DNA of 64,000 nt, taken from contig PEBW01000006.1 in assembly GCA_003050565.1 (NCBI GenBank), forward strand, positions 1-64,000. Direction: 5' to 3'. The notes under the pieces are model-generated. The model did not search any database. It was not told where the DNA came from and saw nothing but the letters and a program-made list of their open reading frames with translations. This DNA is from Brockia lithotrophica. GTDB taxonomy: Bacteria; Bacillota; Bacilli; Thermicanales; DSM-22653. Below, piece by piece: positions 9,015 through 18,023 of the stretch (its first letter is position 1; each line of letters begins with the position of its first letter). A program made the position numbers and the translations under genes.

Positions 9015-11066
9015 CTAGCGGACGCCTAAGAACGTGAGGAACACGTCGATGAGCTTGATCCCGACAAAGGGTGCGATCACCCCGCCCAAACCGTAGATCA
9101 AGATGTTGCGGGCGAGGAGCTGATCGGCGGTAGCCGGTCGGAACCGAACGCCCCGGAGGGCCAAGGGGATGAGAACGGGGATGATGATCGCGTTGTAGAT
9201 CATCGTCGAGAGGATCGCTGTCCGGGGAGACGTGAGGTGAAGGACGTTCAACGCGTCGAGGGCAGGAATCCCGCTTACGACGATCGCCGGGAAGATCGTG
9301 AAGTACTTCGCGACGTCGTTTGCGACGGAAAAGGCGGTGAGCGCGCCGCGGGTTATGAGGAGCTGCTTCCCGATGGCGATCACGGTTAGGAGCTTGGTCG
9401 GGTCGCTGTCCAGATCCACCATGTTTGCCGCTTCTTTGGCCGCTTGGGTTCCCGAATTCATGGCGAGGCCTACATCCGCCTGGGCGAGGGCCGGCGCGTC
9501 GTTCGTCCCGTCGCCGGTCATCGCCACGAGCTTCCCCTGGCGCTGCTCGCGTTCGATGATGCGGATCTTGTCCTCCGGCCGCGCCTCGGCGACGAACTCG
9601 TCGACGCCCGCTTCTTGGGCGATCGTAGCCGCCGTGAGCGGGTTGTCGCCCGTGAGCATGATCGTCTTGATCCCCATGGCGCGGAGCTCCGCAAAGCGCT
9701 CCTTGAGCCCGGGCTTGACGGTGTCCTTGAGGTAGACGAGACCGAAGATTTCTCCGTTTACCGCCACGGCGAGCGGCGTTCCTCCCTCGCGCGCAATGCG
9801 TTCCGTCTTGGGGGCGAGATCCGGCGGCACCGGCAAACCCTTCTCCTCGGCTTCGCGACGGATCACGTCCACGGCCCCTTTGACGAACGCTTCGCCCGTG
9901 ACGAGGCGGAGGCCGGATTTTCGCGTCTCCGCCGAAAACTCGATCACCGACGCCCCCTCGAGGGATTGGGACTCTTCGGGCCAGACCACGCCTTTGCGCC
10001 GGGCAAGGTCGACGATCGAACGCCCTTCCGGTGTCTCGTCGCGTACGGAAGCGCGGTAGGCGGCCTCCGCAACTTCCCTCTCCGAGTGCGTCCCCACGGG
10101 TACGAACTCTGCGGCCATGCGATGGCCGTAAGTAATGGTGCCCGTCTTGTCGAGGACGATGACGTCGATGTCGCCGGCCGCTTCGATCGCCCGACCGCTC
10201 AGAGCGATCACGTTGGCCTGTGCCAGGCGGTCCATCCCCGCAATTCCGATCGCCGAGAGGAGCCCTCCGATTGTCGTAGGGATGAGCGCCACGAGGAGCG
10301 CGATGAGGTTCACGGCGTCAAAGGAGATTCCCAGGTAGCCGGCGACGGGAACGAAGGTGGCGACGACCAGGAGGAAGATGAGCGTGAGCGCGACGAGGAG
10401 AATGGTGAGCGCCACCTCGTTCGGCGTCTTTTTCCGCTTTGCCCCCTCGACGAGGGCGATCATTCGGTCGAGGAACGTCTCCCCCGGGTCGTGGGTGACG
10501 CGGACGACGATCCAGTCGGAAATCACGCGCGTACCTGCGGTTACGGAGGAAAAGTCGCCGCCCGCTTCCTTGATTACCGGTGCGGACTCTCCGGTGATCA
10601 CCGACTCGTCGATGGCGGCGAGTCCCTCGATGATTTCCCCGTCGGCGGGGATGATCTCCCCTTCCTCTACCCGGACGACGTCACCCTTTCGCAAGGCGGA
10701 GGCCGGAATCCATTCGACGTCTCCGTCCTTCTTCAGCCGGCGGGCCAAGGTCTCGCCGCGAGTCTTGCGGAGCGCCGCGGCCTGCGCTTTTCCGCGCCCT
10801 TCCGCGACGGCCTCGGCGAAGTTCGCAAAGAGGACGGTGAAGAGGAGGATGAGAAACATGGCGAAGTTGTACGCACGCCCGGCCTCGGAAGTGCCAAAGA
10901 GATCGGGCCAAAGCGTGAGGAGGAAGGTGAGAAAAGCGCCGACCTCTACAAGGAACATCACGGGGTTCTTCACCATCTGGCGGGGATCGAGCTTGACGAA
11001 GCTCATGCGGACGGCTTCCCTTAAGAGCTCCCGGCTGTAAGGTTGTGCCGATTTGCGTTCGACCAC
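9015..11066 (-). CDS. kdpB: Potassium-transporting P-type ATPase subunit B
   Basis: The 683-aa catalytic subunit of the KdpFABC high-affinity K+ pump in the cytoplasmic membrane. It has the actuator TGES loop at 158-161, the membrane LIPTTIGGLL segment at 261-270, the phosphorylation motif DKTGT with Asp306, and the later TGDGTNDAPALAQADVG hinge. It is full length for the family. The GTG start at 11066 is preceded by AAGGAGG at 8 nt. It lies 124 bp downstream of kdpA. Ser161 of TGES is the residue phosphorylated to inhibit E. coli KdpB, so that control is possible here. Confidence 0.97.
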   Translation of the reverse strand: MVERKSAQPYSRELLREAVRMSFVKLDPRQMVKNPVMFLVEVGAFLTFLLTLWPDLFGTSEAGRAYNFAMFLILLFTVLFANFAEAVAEGRGKAQAAALRKTRGETLARRLKKDGDVEWIPASALRKGDVVRVEEGEIIPADGEIIEGLAAIDESVITGESAPVIKEAGGDFSSVTAGTRVISDWIVVRVTHDPGETFLDRMIALVEGAKRKKTPNEVALTILLVALTLIFLLVVATFVPVAGYLGISFDAVNLIALLVALIPTTIGGLLSAIGIAGMDRLAQANVIALSGRAIEAAGDIDVIVLDKTGTITYGHRMAAEFVPVGTHSEREVAEAAYRASVRDETPEGRSIVDLARRKGVVWPEESQSLEGASVIEFSAETRKSGLRLVTGEAFVKGAVDVIRREAEEKGLPVPPDLAPKTERIAREGGTPLAVAVNGEIFGLVYLKDTVKPGLKERFAELRAMGIKTIMLTGDNPLTAATIAQEAGVDEFVAEARPEDKIRIIEREQRQGKLVAMTGDGTNDAPALAQADVGLAMNSGTQAAKEAANMVDLDSDPTKLLTVIAIGKQLLITRGALTAFSVANDVAKYFTIFPAIVVSGIPALDALNVLHLTSPRTAILSTMIYNAIIIPVLIPLALRGVRFRPATADQLLARNILIYGLGGVIAPFVGIKLIDVFLTFLGVR

Positions 11067-11190
11067 GACCTAAACCTCCTTCGCGCGCGCCTACCCCCGA
11101 GGGGGATACTTGCGGAGTTCGGAAGGCGTACTCGCGGAACTTGGGGATTTCGCCCTCCGGCGTCTCGCGATACCGGCGGCAAACCGGCTC

Positions 11191-12888
11191 TTAAGGAGCC
11201 ACGCCCTGCACGAGCATCGTGAAGTGTTCCGCCAAGGGCCCCAAGGCCAGGACGGGGAAGAACGTGAGACCCCCAACTACCCAGATCACAAAGACGACGA
11301 GGGAGGCGAAGAGCGGGGTGTCCACCTTGAGCGTCCCCGTGGACTCGGGAACCACGCGTTTTTGGCCCAACGACGCGGCGACAGCGACGAGCGCGAGGAG
11401 GGACACGAAACGGCCGAAGAGCATGACGAGCCCGATGGTGATGTTGTAAAAAGGCGTAGCGGCGTTCAGTCCCGCGAAGGCGGAACCGTTGTTGGCCGCC
11501 CCGGAGGCGTAAGCGTAGGCAACTTCGGAGATTCCGTGAAAGGAGGGATTGAGGATGGATTCCCTCGGCCCGGGAAGGGCAAGGGCCAGGGCCGTGGGAG
11601 AGAGGATGAGGAGCGGGTGCATGAGCAGGGCGATGACGAGGAGTTTCATCTCCTTGGGCTCGATCTTGCGGCCGAGGAACTCGGGCGTCCGTCCGACGAG
11701 GAGACCCGAGAGAAATGCGGTGAGGAGCACGTACATGAGGATGTTGAGAAACCCCGCCCCCACGCCGCCGAAGACGGTGTTGAGCATCATTTGGAAAAGC
11801 GGGATCATCCCTCCGAGCGGGGTGAGGGAGTCGTGCATGTTGTCCACGGACCCGGTCGTGGCCGCCGTCGTCACCGTGGTGAAGAGACTCGCTCCGACGA
11901 TGCCGAAACGCACCTCCTTGCCTTCGAAATTTCCGCCTTGAACCCCGAGTTCGCGGAGGGCCGGCGTCCCCCACGTCTCCGCCGCGTAGACGACGGCAAA
12001 ATGGGCGAGGAAGATCACAAGCACCCCCACATAGAGGAGCCAGGCGAGGCGCATCTTTCCCGTCGCCCGGCCGAAGGTCACGAGGAGCGAGGTAGGGACG
12101 AGCATCATGAGGAGCATGTGGACGAGGTTCGTGAGAGGCGTCGGGTTTTCGTACGGATGGGCGGCGTTTGCTCCGAAGTACCCGCCGCCGTTCGTCCCCA
12201 AGTGCTTGATCGCCTCGAGGGAGGCGACGGGGCCGCGGGCGATCACCTGTTGGCTTCCGTCGAGAGTCGTGGCGGTCACGCGCCCGAGCAAGGTTTGGGG
12301 CATGCCTTCGGCGACGTAGAGAAGTGCCGCGACAAAGGACACGGGGAGGAGGAAGCGCACCACGACGCGGGTAAAGTCGCGGTAGAAATTCCCGAGGGAG
12401 CGTTCCCCGCGGATTCCGCGGATGGCCGCGAGGGCGGCGACGATCCCCGTCGCAGCGGATACGGTCATGAGAAAGGTGATGCCGAGCATCTGCCCGAGGA
12501 TGCTCATCGCCGTTTCGCCGGAGTACGACTGCCAGTTCGTGTTCGTGATGAAGGAGGCCGCCGTGTTAAAGGCCAAATCCGGCGATTGGTTCGGGATCCC
12601 GTCGGGATTGAGGGGAAGGTACGCCTGTAGGCGGAAGACGACGTACCCGAGGAGCATCATGAAGAGGTTGGAAAACACGAGTGCCTTGGCGTAGGCGCGA
12701 AAGTCCATCTCCGCGTCGGGATCCACCCCCATGAGCCGGTAGAGCGGCCGCTCCAGAGGGAGAAACACGCGGCCTAGCGGGCCTTCCCCCGCCTCCATGA
12801 GGCGGTAGAGGTAGTTCCCCGTAGGGATCATGAGGGCCGTCACGAGGAGGACGAAAGACAAAACCTCCACAAAATCCGAAACGTTCAC
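11191..12888 (-). CDS. kdpA: Potassium-transporting ATPase subunit A (K+ channel-like)
   Basis: A 565-aa polytopic protein that forms the K+-selective pathway of the Kdp pump. The four pore-loop regions typical of KdpA are visible: FNTAASFITNTNWQ, LGTNGGGYFGANAAHP, TTGSVDNMHDSLTP and GAANNGSAFAGLNA. I chose the GTG at 12888 because GGGAGGG lies 7 nt upstream; the frame is open to 12933. It follows kdpF by 108 bp. Confidence 0.96.
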   Translation of the reverse strand: MNVSDFVEVLSFVLLVTALMIPTGNYLYRLMEAGEGPLGRVFLPLERPLYRLMGVDPDAEMDFRAYAKALVFSNLFMMLLGYVVFRLQAYLPLNPDGIPNQSPDLAFNTAASFITNTNWQSYSGETAMSILGQMLGITFLMTVSAATGIVAALAAIRGIRGERSLGNFYRDFTRVVVRFLLPVSFVAALLYVAEGMPQTLLGRVTATTLDGSQQVIARGPVASLEAIKHLGTNGGGYFGANAAHPYENPTPLTNLVHMLLMMLVPTSLLVTFGRATGKMRLAWLLYVGVLVIFLAHFAVVYAAETWGTPALRELGVQGGNFEGKEVRFGIVGASLFTTVTTAATTGSVDNMHDSLTPLGGMIPLFQMMLNTVFGGVGAGFLNILMYVLLTAFLSGLLVGRTPEFLGRKIEPKEMKLLVIALLMHPLLILSPTALALALPGPRESILNPSFHGISEVAYAYASGAANNGSAFAGLNAATPFYNITIGLVMLFGRFVSLLALVAVAASLGQKRVVPESTGTLKVDTPLFASLVVFVIWVVGGLTFFPVLALGPLAEHFTMLVQGVAP

Positions 12889-12996
12889 GTGTTTCCCTCC
12901 CTGTCCGCGCCCAAGAGGCGCGACTTCGCACAAACCCCGAACCCTCTGGAAGCATCCTGCCGGAAGTGCCCGGAAGTGCGGCGATCCTCAAGTCCG

Positions 12997-13074
12997 CTAA
13001 AAACGTTCTGCAAAAAGCAGTGCGTACGCGAGGTAGACGAAGAGGAGTACGGTCAACGCGAGGAGGAACGTCAC
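12997..13074 (-). CDS. kdpF: KdpF, 25-aa stabilising peptide of the Kdp pump
   Basis: A 25-aa single-span peptide (GTG start, hydrophobic core LLALTVLLFVYLAYALL, basic end AERF), typical of KdpF, which stabilises the KdpABC complex. AAGGAGGG lies 8 nt upstream of the GTG at 13074. Its start overlaps the stop of the preceding small ORF (GTGA), implying translational coupling. It is immediately upstream of kdpA. It is easily missed because of its size. Confidence 0.85.
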   Translation of the reverse strand: MTFLLALTVLLFVYLAYALLFAERF

Positions 13075-13181
13075 TCCCCGTTCCCTCCTTCGCCGCGGAG
13101 GATCCATTCGATCCCCGGAATCCAGAGCGCGAACGCGGCAAAACTTACCAAGGTGAGAAGGATCATCCACACGTCGCCCAT
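13071..13181 (-). CDS. 36-aa membrane peptide heading the kdp operon
   Basis: A 36-aa ORF with an excellent ribosome binding site (AAAGGAGG, 8 nt before the ATG at 13181). One hydrophobic span (WMILLTLVSFAAFALWI) is followed by a charged, Gly-rich tail. It overlaps kdpF by four bases. Being first in the operon and coupled to kdpF, it is probably a further small subunit or regulator of the Kdp pump; it could also be a second KdpF-like peptide. I do not recognise a named family. Confidence 0.7.
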   Translation of the reverse strand: MGDVWMILLTLVSFAAFALWIPGIEWILRGEGGNGE

Positions 13182-13721
13182 GCTTCGTTCCTCCTTTATA
13201 CCCCGTTCGCGCGGGGCGACCACGGATATACGCGTGCTCTGCGGTTTCCAAGCGCGCGGCGACGCGTTGCGAAATCCGCATCTTTCCGCCGTGCAAACCG
13301 CGGCCGAAAAGCCGGTCCACCTGGAGTTTGTCGACGCGGGCGAGGACGCGCCGGTCCTTATCGGATCGCCTGAGGCCAACCCATAGGAACGAGAACCGCC
13401 TTCCGGCCGTAGTATGCGCACGGGCAGACCGGAGGCGGGGAACGTTCGCACATAAAGCGCGGCCTTCGTTCTCCGACGGGCAGAGGAGGATGCGGGAAAG
13501 CCGCGAGAGACAAAAAAGAGACGGGACACCTCCTGCGCCCCGACACGCATCTCGCGTAGGACTGTGCGGACATACGCCATCTCGGAGACAATACGACCGG
13601 CCCGGCGGCCGGAAAAGAGACGCACGCGGTCGGCGCACGCCTCAAATACGGAGACATGAGGATATGCCTCCTAAAAGTTCGCGCTTATGTTTTTATACGG
13701 AACTTACTTTCTCTCCTCGTC
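13182..13721 (-). other. Long kdp leader, possibly containing a decayed or unrecognised ORF
   Basis: About 540 nt separate the probable kdp transcription start from the first coding ORF. A potential 99-aa ORF (13657 down to 13358) has AGGAGG 9 nt before its ATG but an unconvincing composition. Two other frames carry stretches with coding-like GC-rich third positions: about 13625-13490 in one frame and 13380-13200 in another. This could be a frameshifted gene remnant. The hallmark motifs of the ydaO-type c-di-AMP riboswitch were looked for and not found. Confidence 0.35.
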
Positions 13722-13728
13722 GGACGCA

Positions 13729-13757
13729 ATTGTACTCCGGAACACATGCGGCGTCAA
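13729..13757 (-). promoter_or_regulatory. Sigma-A promoter of the kdp operon
   Basis: On the minus strand TTGACG (13752-13757), 17 nt, TACAAT (13729-13734): nearly consensus. It lies about 90 bp after potD and about 540 bp before the first kdp ORF. Confidence 0.75.
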
Positions 13758-13846
13758 GGGGTGAGGCTACGTCTCGGCGGCACCGCTTCGCACCCGTGTC
13801 GACCCCGGAGCGCTCTCGGCTGCGGAAAGCCGTGGGATATGTAGCG

Positions 13847-14917
13847 TCACTTCCGGTGCATCTTGAACTCGAGAAAGAGCTCGTTGTAGCGGGCGACGGC
13901 ATCCCGGCCCAAGTCGAGGTAGACTTCGAGACGACGCAAGACGTCCTCCGGGGGATAGAAACGCTCGTCGGAGGTGACCTCTTCGGGAAGGAGGGCAAAG
14001 GCGCCGCGGTTTGGCGTTGCGAACCCCACGTACTCCGCGTTTTGGGCCGCGATCTCCGGGTCGAGGAAGAAGTCGATGAACTTGTACGCCCCTTCCACGT
14101 TGCGCGCCGTCTTGGGAATCACGAAGTTGTCGAACCAGATGTTCGAACCTTCTTTGGGGATTACGTACTCAAAGGACTCGTTGTGCTCAAGCACGCTCTT
14201 GGCGTCGCCCGACCAGATTACCCCTACGCTTGCCTCGTCCTGGGCCAGGAGCACGCGTATCTCGTCGCCCACGATTGCCTTCACGTTGGGGACGAGGGAG
14301 TCCAAAAGCGCCTTGGCTTCTTCGAGGTGGGCGGGATCCGAGTCGTTTAAAGAATAGCCCAGCGCCTGAAGCCCTATGCCGACCACTTCCCGCGGTCCGT
14401 CGACGAGAAGCACCTGACCTCGGAGTTCCGGCGACCAAAGGTCCCACCAGCTCTGAATCTCGATGGGAACCCGATCGGGTCGGTAGGCGATGCCGAGCGT
14501 CCCCCAAAAGTACGGGACGGAATACCGGTTCCCCGGATCGAAGGGGAGGTCGAGAAACCGGGGATCGATGTGCCGCAAATTGGGAAGACGGCTGTGGTCG
14601 ATGGGAAGGAGAAGACCTTCACGGATCAGGCGCTGGATCGCGTAGTCGCTGGGCACGGCGATGTCGTACGACGTCCCGCCCTGGCGCAGCTTCGCCAACA
14701 TCTCTTCGTTGGAATCGAACGTCTCGTACACGACGCGGATCCCCGTCTCCTCCTGAAAGCGTTCGAGGAGCGCGGGGTCGACGTAGTCCCCCCAGTTGTA
14801 CACGTGGAGGACGTTTTCCCCGTACGCGCGGTACTTCGCCGTAACGGCGGCGCGCGCGGAGAAGGCGAGGAAGAGGAGGATGCCTACAAAGACGAAAAAG
14901 CGAACGAGCGTCCGCAC
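13847..14917 (-). CDS. potD: Spermidine/putrescine ABC transporter substrate-binding protein
   Basis: A 356-aa extracellular solute-binding protein of the PotD/PotF family. An N-terminal hydrophobic segment (VRFFVFVGILLFLAFSARA) is a signal peptide or anchor; no Cys lipobox is seen. The mature part begins with the family pattern LHVYNWGDYVDPALLERF and contains YDIAVPSDYAIQRL and VPYFWGTLGIAY. The GTG at 14917 has GAAGGGAAG upstream. It is last in potABCD, 72 bp after potC. Confidence 0.93.
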   Translation of the reverse strand: MRTLVRFFVFVGILLFLAFSARAAVTAKYRAYGENVLHVYNWGDYVDPALLERFQEETGIRVVYETFDSNEEMLAKLRQGGTSYDIAVPSDYAIQRLIREGLLLPIDHSRLPNLRHIDPRFLDLPFDPGNRYSVPYFWGTLGIAYRPDRVPIEIQSWWDLWSPELRGQVLLVDGPREVVGIGLQALGYSLNDSDPAHLEEAKALLDSLVPNVKAIVGDEIRVLLAQDEASVGVIWSGDAKSVLEHNESFEYVIPKEGSNIWFDNFVIPKTARNVEGAYKFIDFFLDPEIAAQNAEYVGFATPNRGAFALLPEEVTSDERFYPPEDVLRRLEVYLDLGRDAVARYNELFLEFKMHRK

Positions 14918-14989
14918 AGCTTCACTTCCCTTCGCGCGCTTCTGCAAAAAGCGCGAAGTCCGGCATGCCGCAAGGGGCAAATACGCGGG

Positions 14990-15820
14990 CTAGCGGCGGA
15001 CCTCAGTCCGGGGCCGCATCTCCCGACGTTGGATCCAGTAGTAGCCGAAGGCAAAGGCGAAGCTCAAGAGGAAGAGAAGGGCGGAAAGGGCATTGAGCTC
15101 CAGGGAAACTCCGCGGCGGGCACGCGAGTAGATTTCCACGGGTAAGGTGGAAAAACCGCCTCCCGTGACGAAAAAGGTTACGGCGAAGTCGTCAAAGGAG
15201 TACGTGAGGGCCATGAAAAAGCCGGCGAGAATTCCGGGGGTGATGTAGGGAAGGATCACGCGGAAGAGGACGTCGCGGTGGGATGCCCCGAGGTCGTAAG
15301 CGGCGTCGAGAAGCGTCTTGGGCATCTTCTCCACCTGAGGGAGAACCATGAGGACGACGATCGGAACGCTGAACGCCACGTGCGCCAAGAGCACCGACCC
15401 CTCTCCGAGGGCGATCCCCGCCAGCGTGAAGAGGAGGAGAAAGGAAATTCCGATCTGCACGTCCGGACTCACGAGGAGCACGTTGTTCAGGAGGAGAAGC
15501 GCCTCCCGCCGACGCCGCGCTTCCGACATGCCGATGAGGAGGGCGCCGGCCGTCCCTACGCCCGTCGCCAAGATGCTCGAGGCGAGTGCGATCACGAGCG
15601 TGTTCAGGGCGATCACGAAGAGCCTCTCGTCGTGCAAGAGTTCGCGGTACCAGTCGAGCGAAAATCCCTCCCAGGCGTACATCGTGTCCCCGGCGTTGAA
15701 GGAAAACGCGATCAAGTAAACGATCGGCGCGTAGAGGAGGAAAAACACGAAGACGAGGTACGCCTTCCCAAGACGTCCCCCCATTTGCTCCCACATTCGT
15801 CGAACTCGTCCTCCGTCCAC
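14990..15820 (-). CDS. potC: Spermidine/putrescine ABC transporter permease PotC
   Basis: A 276-aa inner-membrane permease with six predicted spans and the conserved EAA loop (DAAYDLGASHRDVLFRVILP) that contacts the ATPase. Pairs with PotB to form the channel. The GTG at 15820 has GGGGAGGTGA upstream; a second in-frame ATG eight codons later is possible. It follows potB by 66 bp. Confidence 0.93.
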   Translation of the reverse strand: MDGGRVRRMWEQMGGRLGKAYLVFVFFLLYAPIVYLIAFSFNAGDTMYAWEGFSLDWYRELLHDERLFVIALNTLVIALASSILATGVGTAGALLIGMSEARRRREALLLLNNVLLVSPDVQIGISFLLLFTLAGIALGEGSVLLAHVAFSVPIVVLMVLPQVEKMPKTLLDAAYDLGASHRDVLFRVILPYITPGILAGFFMALTYSFDDFAVTFFVTGGGFSTLPVEIYSRARRGVSLELNALSALLFLLSFAFAFGYYWIQRREMRPRTEVRR

Positions 15821-15886
15821 CGCGGAAGCTCACCTCCCCTCGGTTGCGCGCACATGCTTTGGGCTTCCGCCTCTCGTCGCCGAAAG

Positions 15887-16702
15887 CTACTCGCTCCCGA
15901 CGGGAGCGGCGAAGAAACTCCGCCGGGCGAAGATCACGGAAACGCTCATGAGAAGGAGAAGGACGACGGCGATGGCCGAACCCATCCCCCAGTCGCCCGT
16001 CACGAGAAAGTGCTGTTCGATGGCCGTCCCCAAGGTGATCACGCGGTTTCCTGCGATGAGCCGCGTAATCATGAAGAGGGATAAGGCGGGGATGAAGGTC
16101 GCCTGAACGCCCGCACGCACGCCCGGAAGACTTAGGGGCCAGATCACCCGCCGGACGACCTGAACGGGGGAAGCGCCCAAGTCGCGGGCGGCGTCGACGA
16201 GCTCTGCGGGAATGGCGCGAATGGCGTTATAGATGGGCAGGATCATGAAGGGAATGAAGATGTACACGGAAACGAGGACGAAACCGAGGTCGGTAAACAA
16301 AAGGGGTACGGGACCCACGCCGACGGTGGAGAAGAGGGCGTTGATGGGCCCGTGCTCGGAGAAGATCCCGAGAAAGGCGTAGGCTTTGAGGAGGAGGTTC
16401 ACCCAAGAAGGGAGGATGAGGGCGACGAGCCAGAAGTCGCGCGACGCGAGACGAACGAGAGCGAGGGCGGCGGGATAGGCCACGACAAGGGAGAGAAGGG
16501 TGATCCAAAAAGCGTACCACAGGGAGTCTCCGGCCATCCGGAGATAGACCGGGGAAAAGAAGCGGAGGAAGTTCTCGAACGTCCACTTTCCGTGGACGTC
16601 GTGAAGGCTTTGGTAGAGGACGAGGAGGATCGGAAGGACGACGAAGGCGGCGAGCCAAATCCCGTAGGTCGCCCAAAGGAGGACCCGAATCTTACCGAGC
16701 AA
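15887..16702 (-). CDS. potB: Spermidine/putrescine ABC transporter permease PotB
   Basis: A 271-aa permease with about six membrane spans and an EAA loop ([20 protein letters not shown]). I chose a TTG start at 16702 because AGGAAGGGGGG precedes it and it overlaps the potA stop by 11 bp. Starting at the ATG at 16783 would overlap potA by 92 bp. Translationally coupled to potA. Confidence 0.92.
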   Translation of the reverse strand: MLGKIRVLLWATYGIWLAAFVVLPILLVLYQSLHDVHGKWTFENFLRFFSPVYLRMAGDSLWYAFWITLLSLVVAYPAALALVRLASRDFWLVALILPSWVNLLLKAYAFLGIFSEHGPINALFSTVGVGPVPLLFTDLGFVLVSVYIFIPFMILPIYNAIRAIPAELVDAARDLGASPVQVVRRVIWPLSLPGVRAGVQATFIPALSLFMITRLIAGNRVITLGTAIEQHFLVTGDWGMGSAIAVVLLLLMSVSVIFARRSFFAAPVGSE

Positions 16703-17816
16703 GGGCGGTGGCCCCCCCTTCCTCGGCGAGCCCGTCTGCAGGTGCGGGCGACTCCGGGAAGAACTCTGAGGGTTCGTGCACACGGGGCATTACGTGAATG
16801 GCATCGGGATCGAAGCGAAGCCCTACGAGCGTTCCTTCTGCGACGCGGCGCGTAGAGTGGATGAGCCAGCGTCCCCCGAGGTCGTCGACGCCTACCATCT
16901 CGTAGTGCACGCCGCGGAAGAGTTCCGAGACGATGCGGACGTCGAGAAGACCCTCCCCCGCCGGCACGATTTCGAGATCTTCGGGACGAAGCACGACGTC
17001 CACGGGAGCCTCGCGCGGAAACCCGCGGTCCACACACGTAAAGACGCGGCCCTGAAAGGCGACGCGGTAGTCTTCGAGCATGACGCCCTCGAAGAGGTTC
17101 GACTCGCCGATGAACCGGGCCACGAAACGGTTGGCCGGCTCGTCGTAGATCTGTTTGGGCGTCCCGATCTGCTGGATCTTGCCTTCGTTTAGGACGACCA
17201 CGGTGTCGGACATGGCCAGCGCCTCTTCTTGGTCGTGGGTGACGAAAACGAACGTGATCCCTAACTTGCGCTGGAGGTTGCGGAGCTCGTACTGCATTTC
17301 CGCCCGAAGCTTGCGGTCCAGGGCGGAAAGGGGCTCGTCGAGAAGGAGGATCTCCGGTTCGTTCACGATCGCCCGCGCGATGGCCACGCGCTGCTTCTGG
17401 CCGCCGGAAAGTTCGTGGACGTGGCGGCGTTCAAAGCCGCGAAGGTTTACGAAGCGCAGGGCTTCGAGGACCTTCTCGCGCACCACCGACTCCTTTTCTC
17501 CCCGCACGCGCAAGCCGAACGCGACGTTTTCAAAGACGTCGAGGTGGGGGAAGAGGGCGTAGTCTTGAAACACGGTGTTTACCTTCCGGCGGTTCGGAGG
17601 CAAGTCCGTGATGCGCCGCCGCCGGAAATAGATCTCGCCGCGCTGCGGACGGACGAATCCCGCGATGAGCCGGAGGATCGTGGTCTTGCCACAACCCGAA
17701 GGACCGAGGAGTGTGGTGAACTTCCCTTCCACGAGATCGAGGGAAAAGTCCGTAAGCACCGGGGGGTCGTCGCCGTACTGCACCGTCACGCTCTCGAGAC
17801 GAACGATGGGCTCCAT
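16692..17816 (-). CDS. potA: Spermidine/putrescine ABC transporter ATP-binding protein
   Basis: A 374-aa ATPase energising polyamine uptake. Walker A GPSGCGKT at 38-45, signature LSGGQ at 136-140, Walker B ending at Asp160, and a C-terminal TOBE-type regulatory domain (about 240-350), as in PotA. First gene of the pot operon, directly after the operon promoter. Confidence 0.95.
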   Translation of the reverse strand: MEPIVRLESVTVQYGDDPPVLTDFSLDLVEGKFTTLLGPSGCGKTTILRLIAGFVRPQRGEIYFRRRRITDLPPNRRKVNTVFQDYALFPHLDVFENVAFGLRVRGEKESVVREKVLEALRFVNLRGFERRHVHELSGGQKQRVAIARAIVNEPEILLLDEPLSALDRKLRAEMQYELRNLQRKLGITFVFVTHDQEEALAMSDTVVVLNEGKIQQIGTPKQIYDEPANRFVARFIGESNLFEGVMLEDYRVAFQGRVFTCVDRGFPREAPVDVVLRPEDLEIVPAGEGLLDVRIVSELFRGVHYEMVGVDDLGGRWLIHSTRRVAEGTLVGLRFDPDAIHVMPRVHEPSEFFPESPAPADGLAEEGGATALAR

Positions 17817-17866
17817 CGTCCCATCCCCACCCCTCGCCGGTTTTCCTTCGTCGCCGATTCGAGCCT

Positions 17867-17894
17867 ATTATACTCGCTCCCCCTCGAAGTGCAA
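17867..17894 (-). promoter_or_regulatory. Sigma-A promoter of the pot operon
   Basis: TTGCAC (17889-17894), 16 nt, TATAAT (17867-17872) on the minus strand, about 50 bp before potA. Confidence 0.7.
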
Positions 17895-17934
17895 GGAAAT
17901 CCTCGATCGGGCGATGGAGGAACTTGCGGAACAC

Positions 17935-17996
17935 AAAAAAATTCCGGCCCACCCCTTCGCCCCGCCCGAACGCGGGCGGCGGATGAGGTCGGCCGG
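17935..17996 (-). terminator. Terminator of the cdaA-cdaR-glmM operon
   Basis: Outer arms CCGGCC (17944-17949) and GGCCGG (17991-17996) enclose an inner hairpin (17962-17968 with 17973-17979). Seven T residues follow on the minus strand (17935-17941), just after the glmM stop. Confidence 0.65.
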
Positions 17997-18023
17997 GAAG
18001 AAAGAAAGGCGAGGCGGAAGGAC

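Noticed and set aside
9444-12630. Long open frames on the plus strand opposite kdpB and kdpA (over 500 codons each)
   Set aside because: They mirror the conserved kdp genes, lack ribosome binding sites and have compositions typical of antisense frames in GC-rich DNA.
13182-13721. A c-di-AMP (ydaO) riboswitch in the kdp leader
   Set aside because: I looked for the conserved ydaO hallmarks and did not find them. A covariance-model search is still needed.
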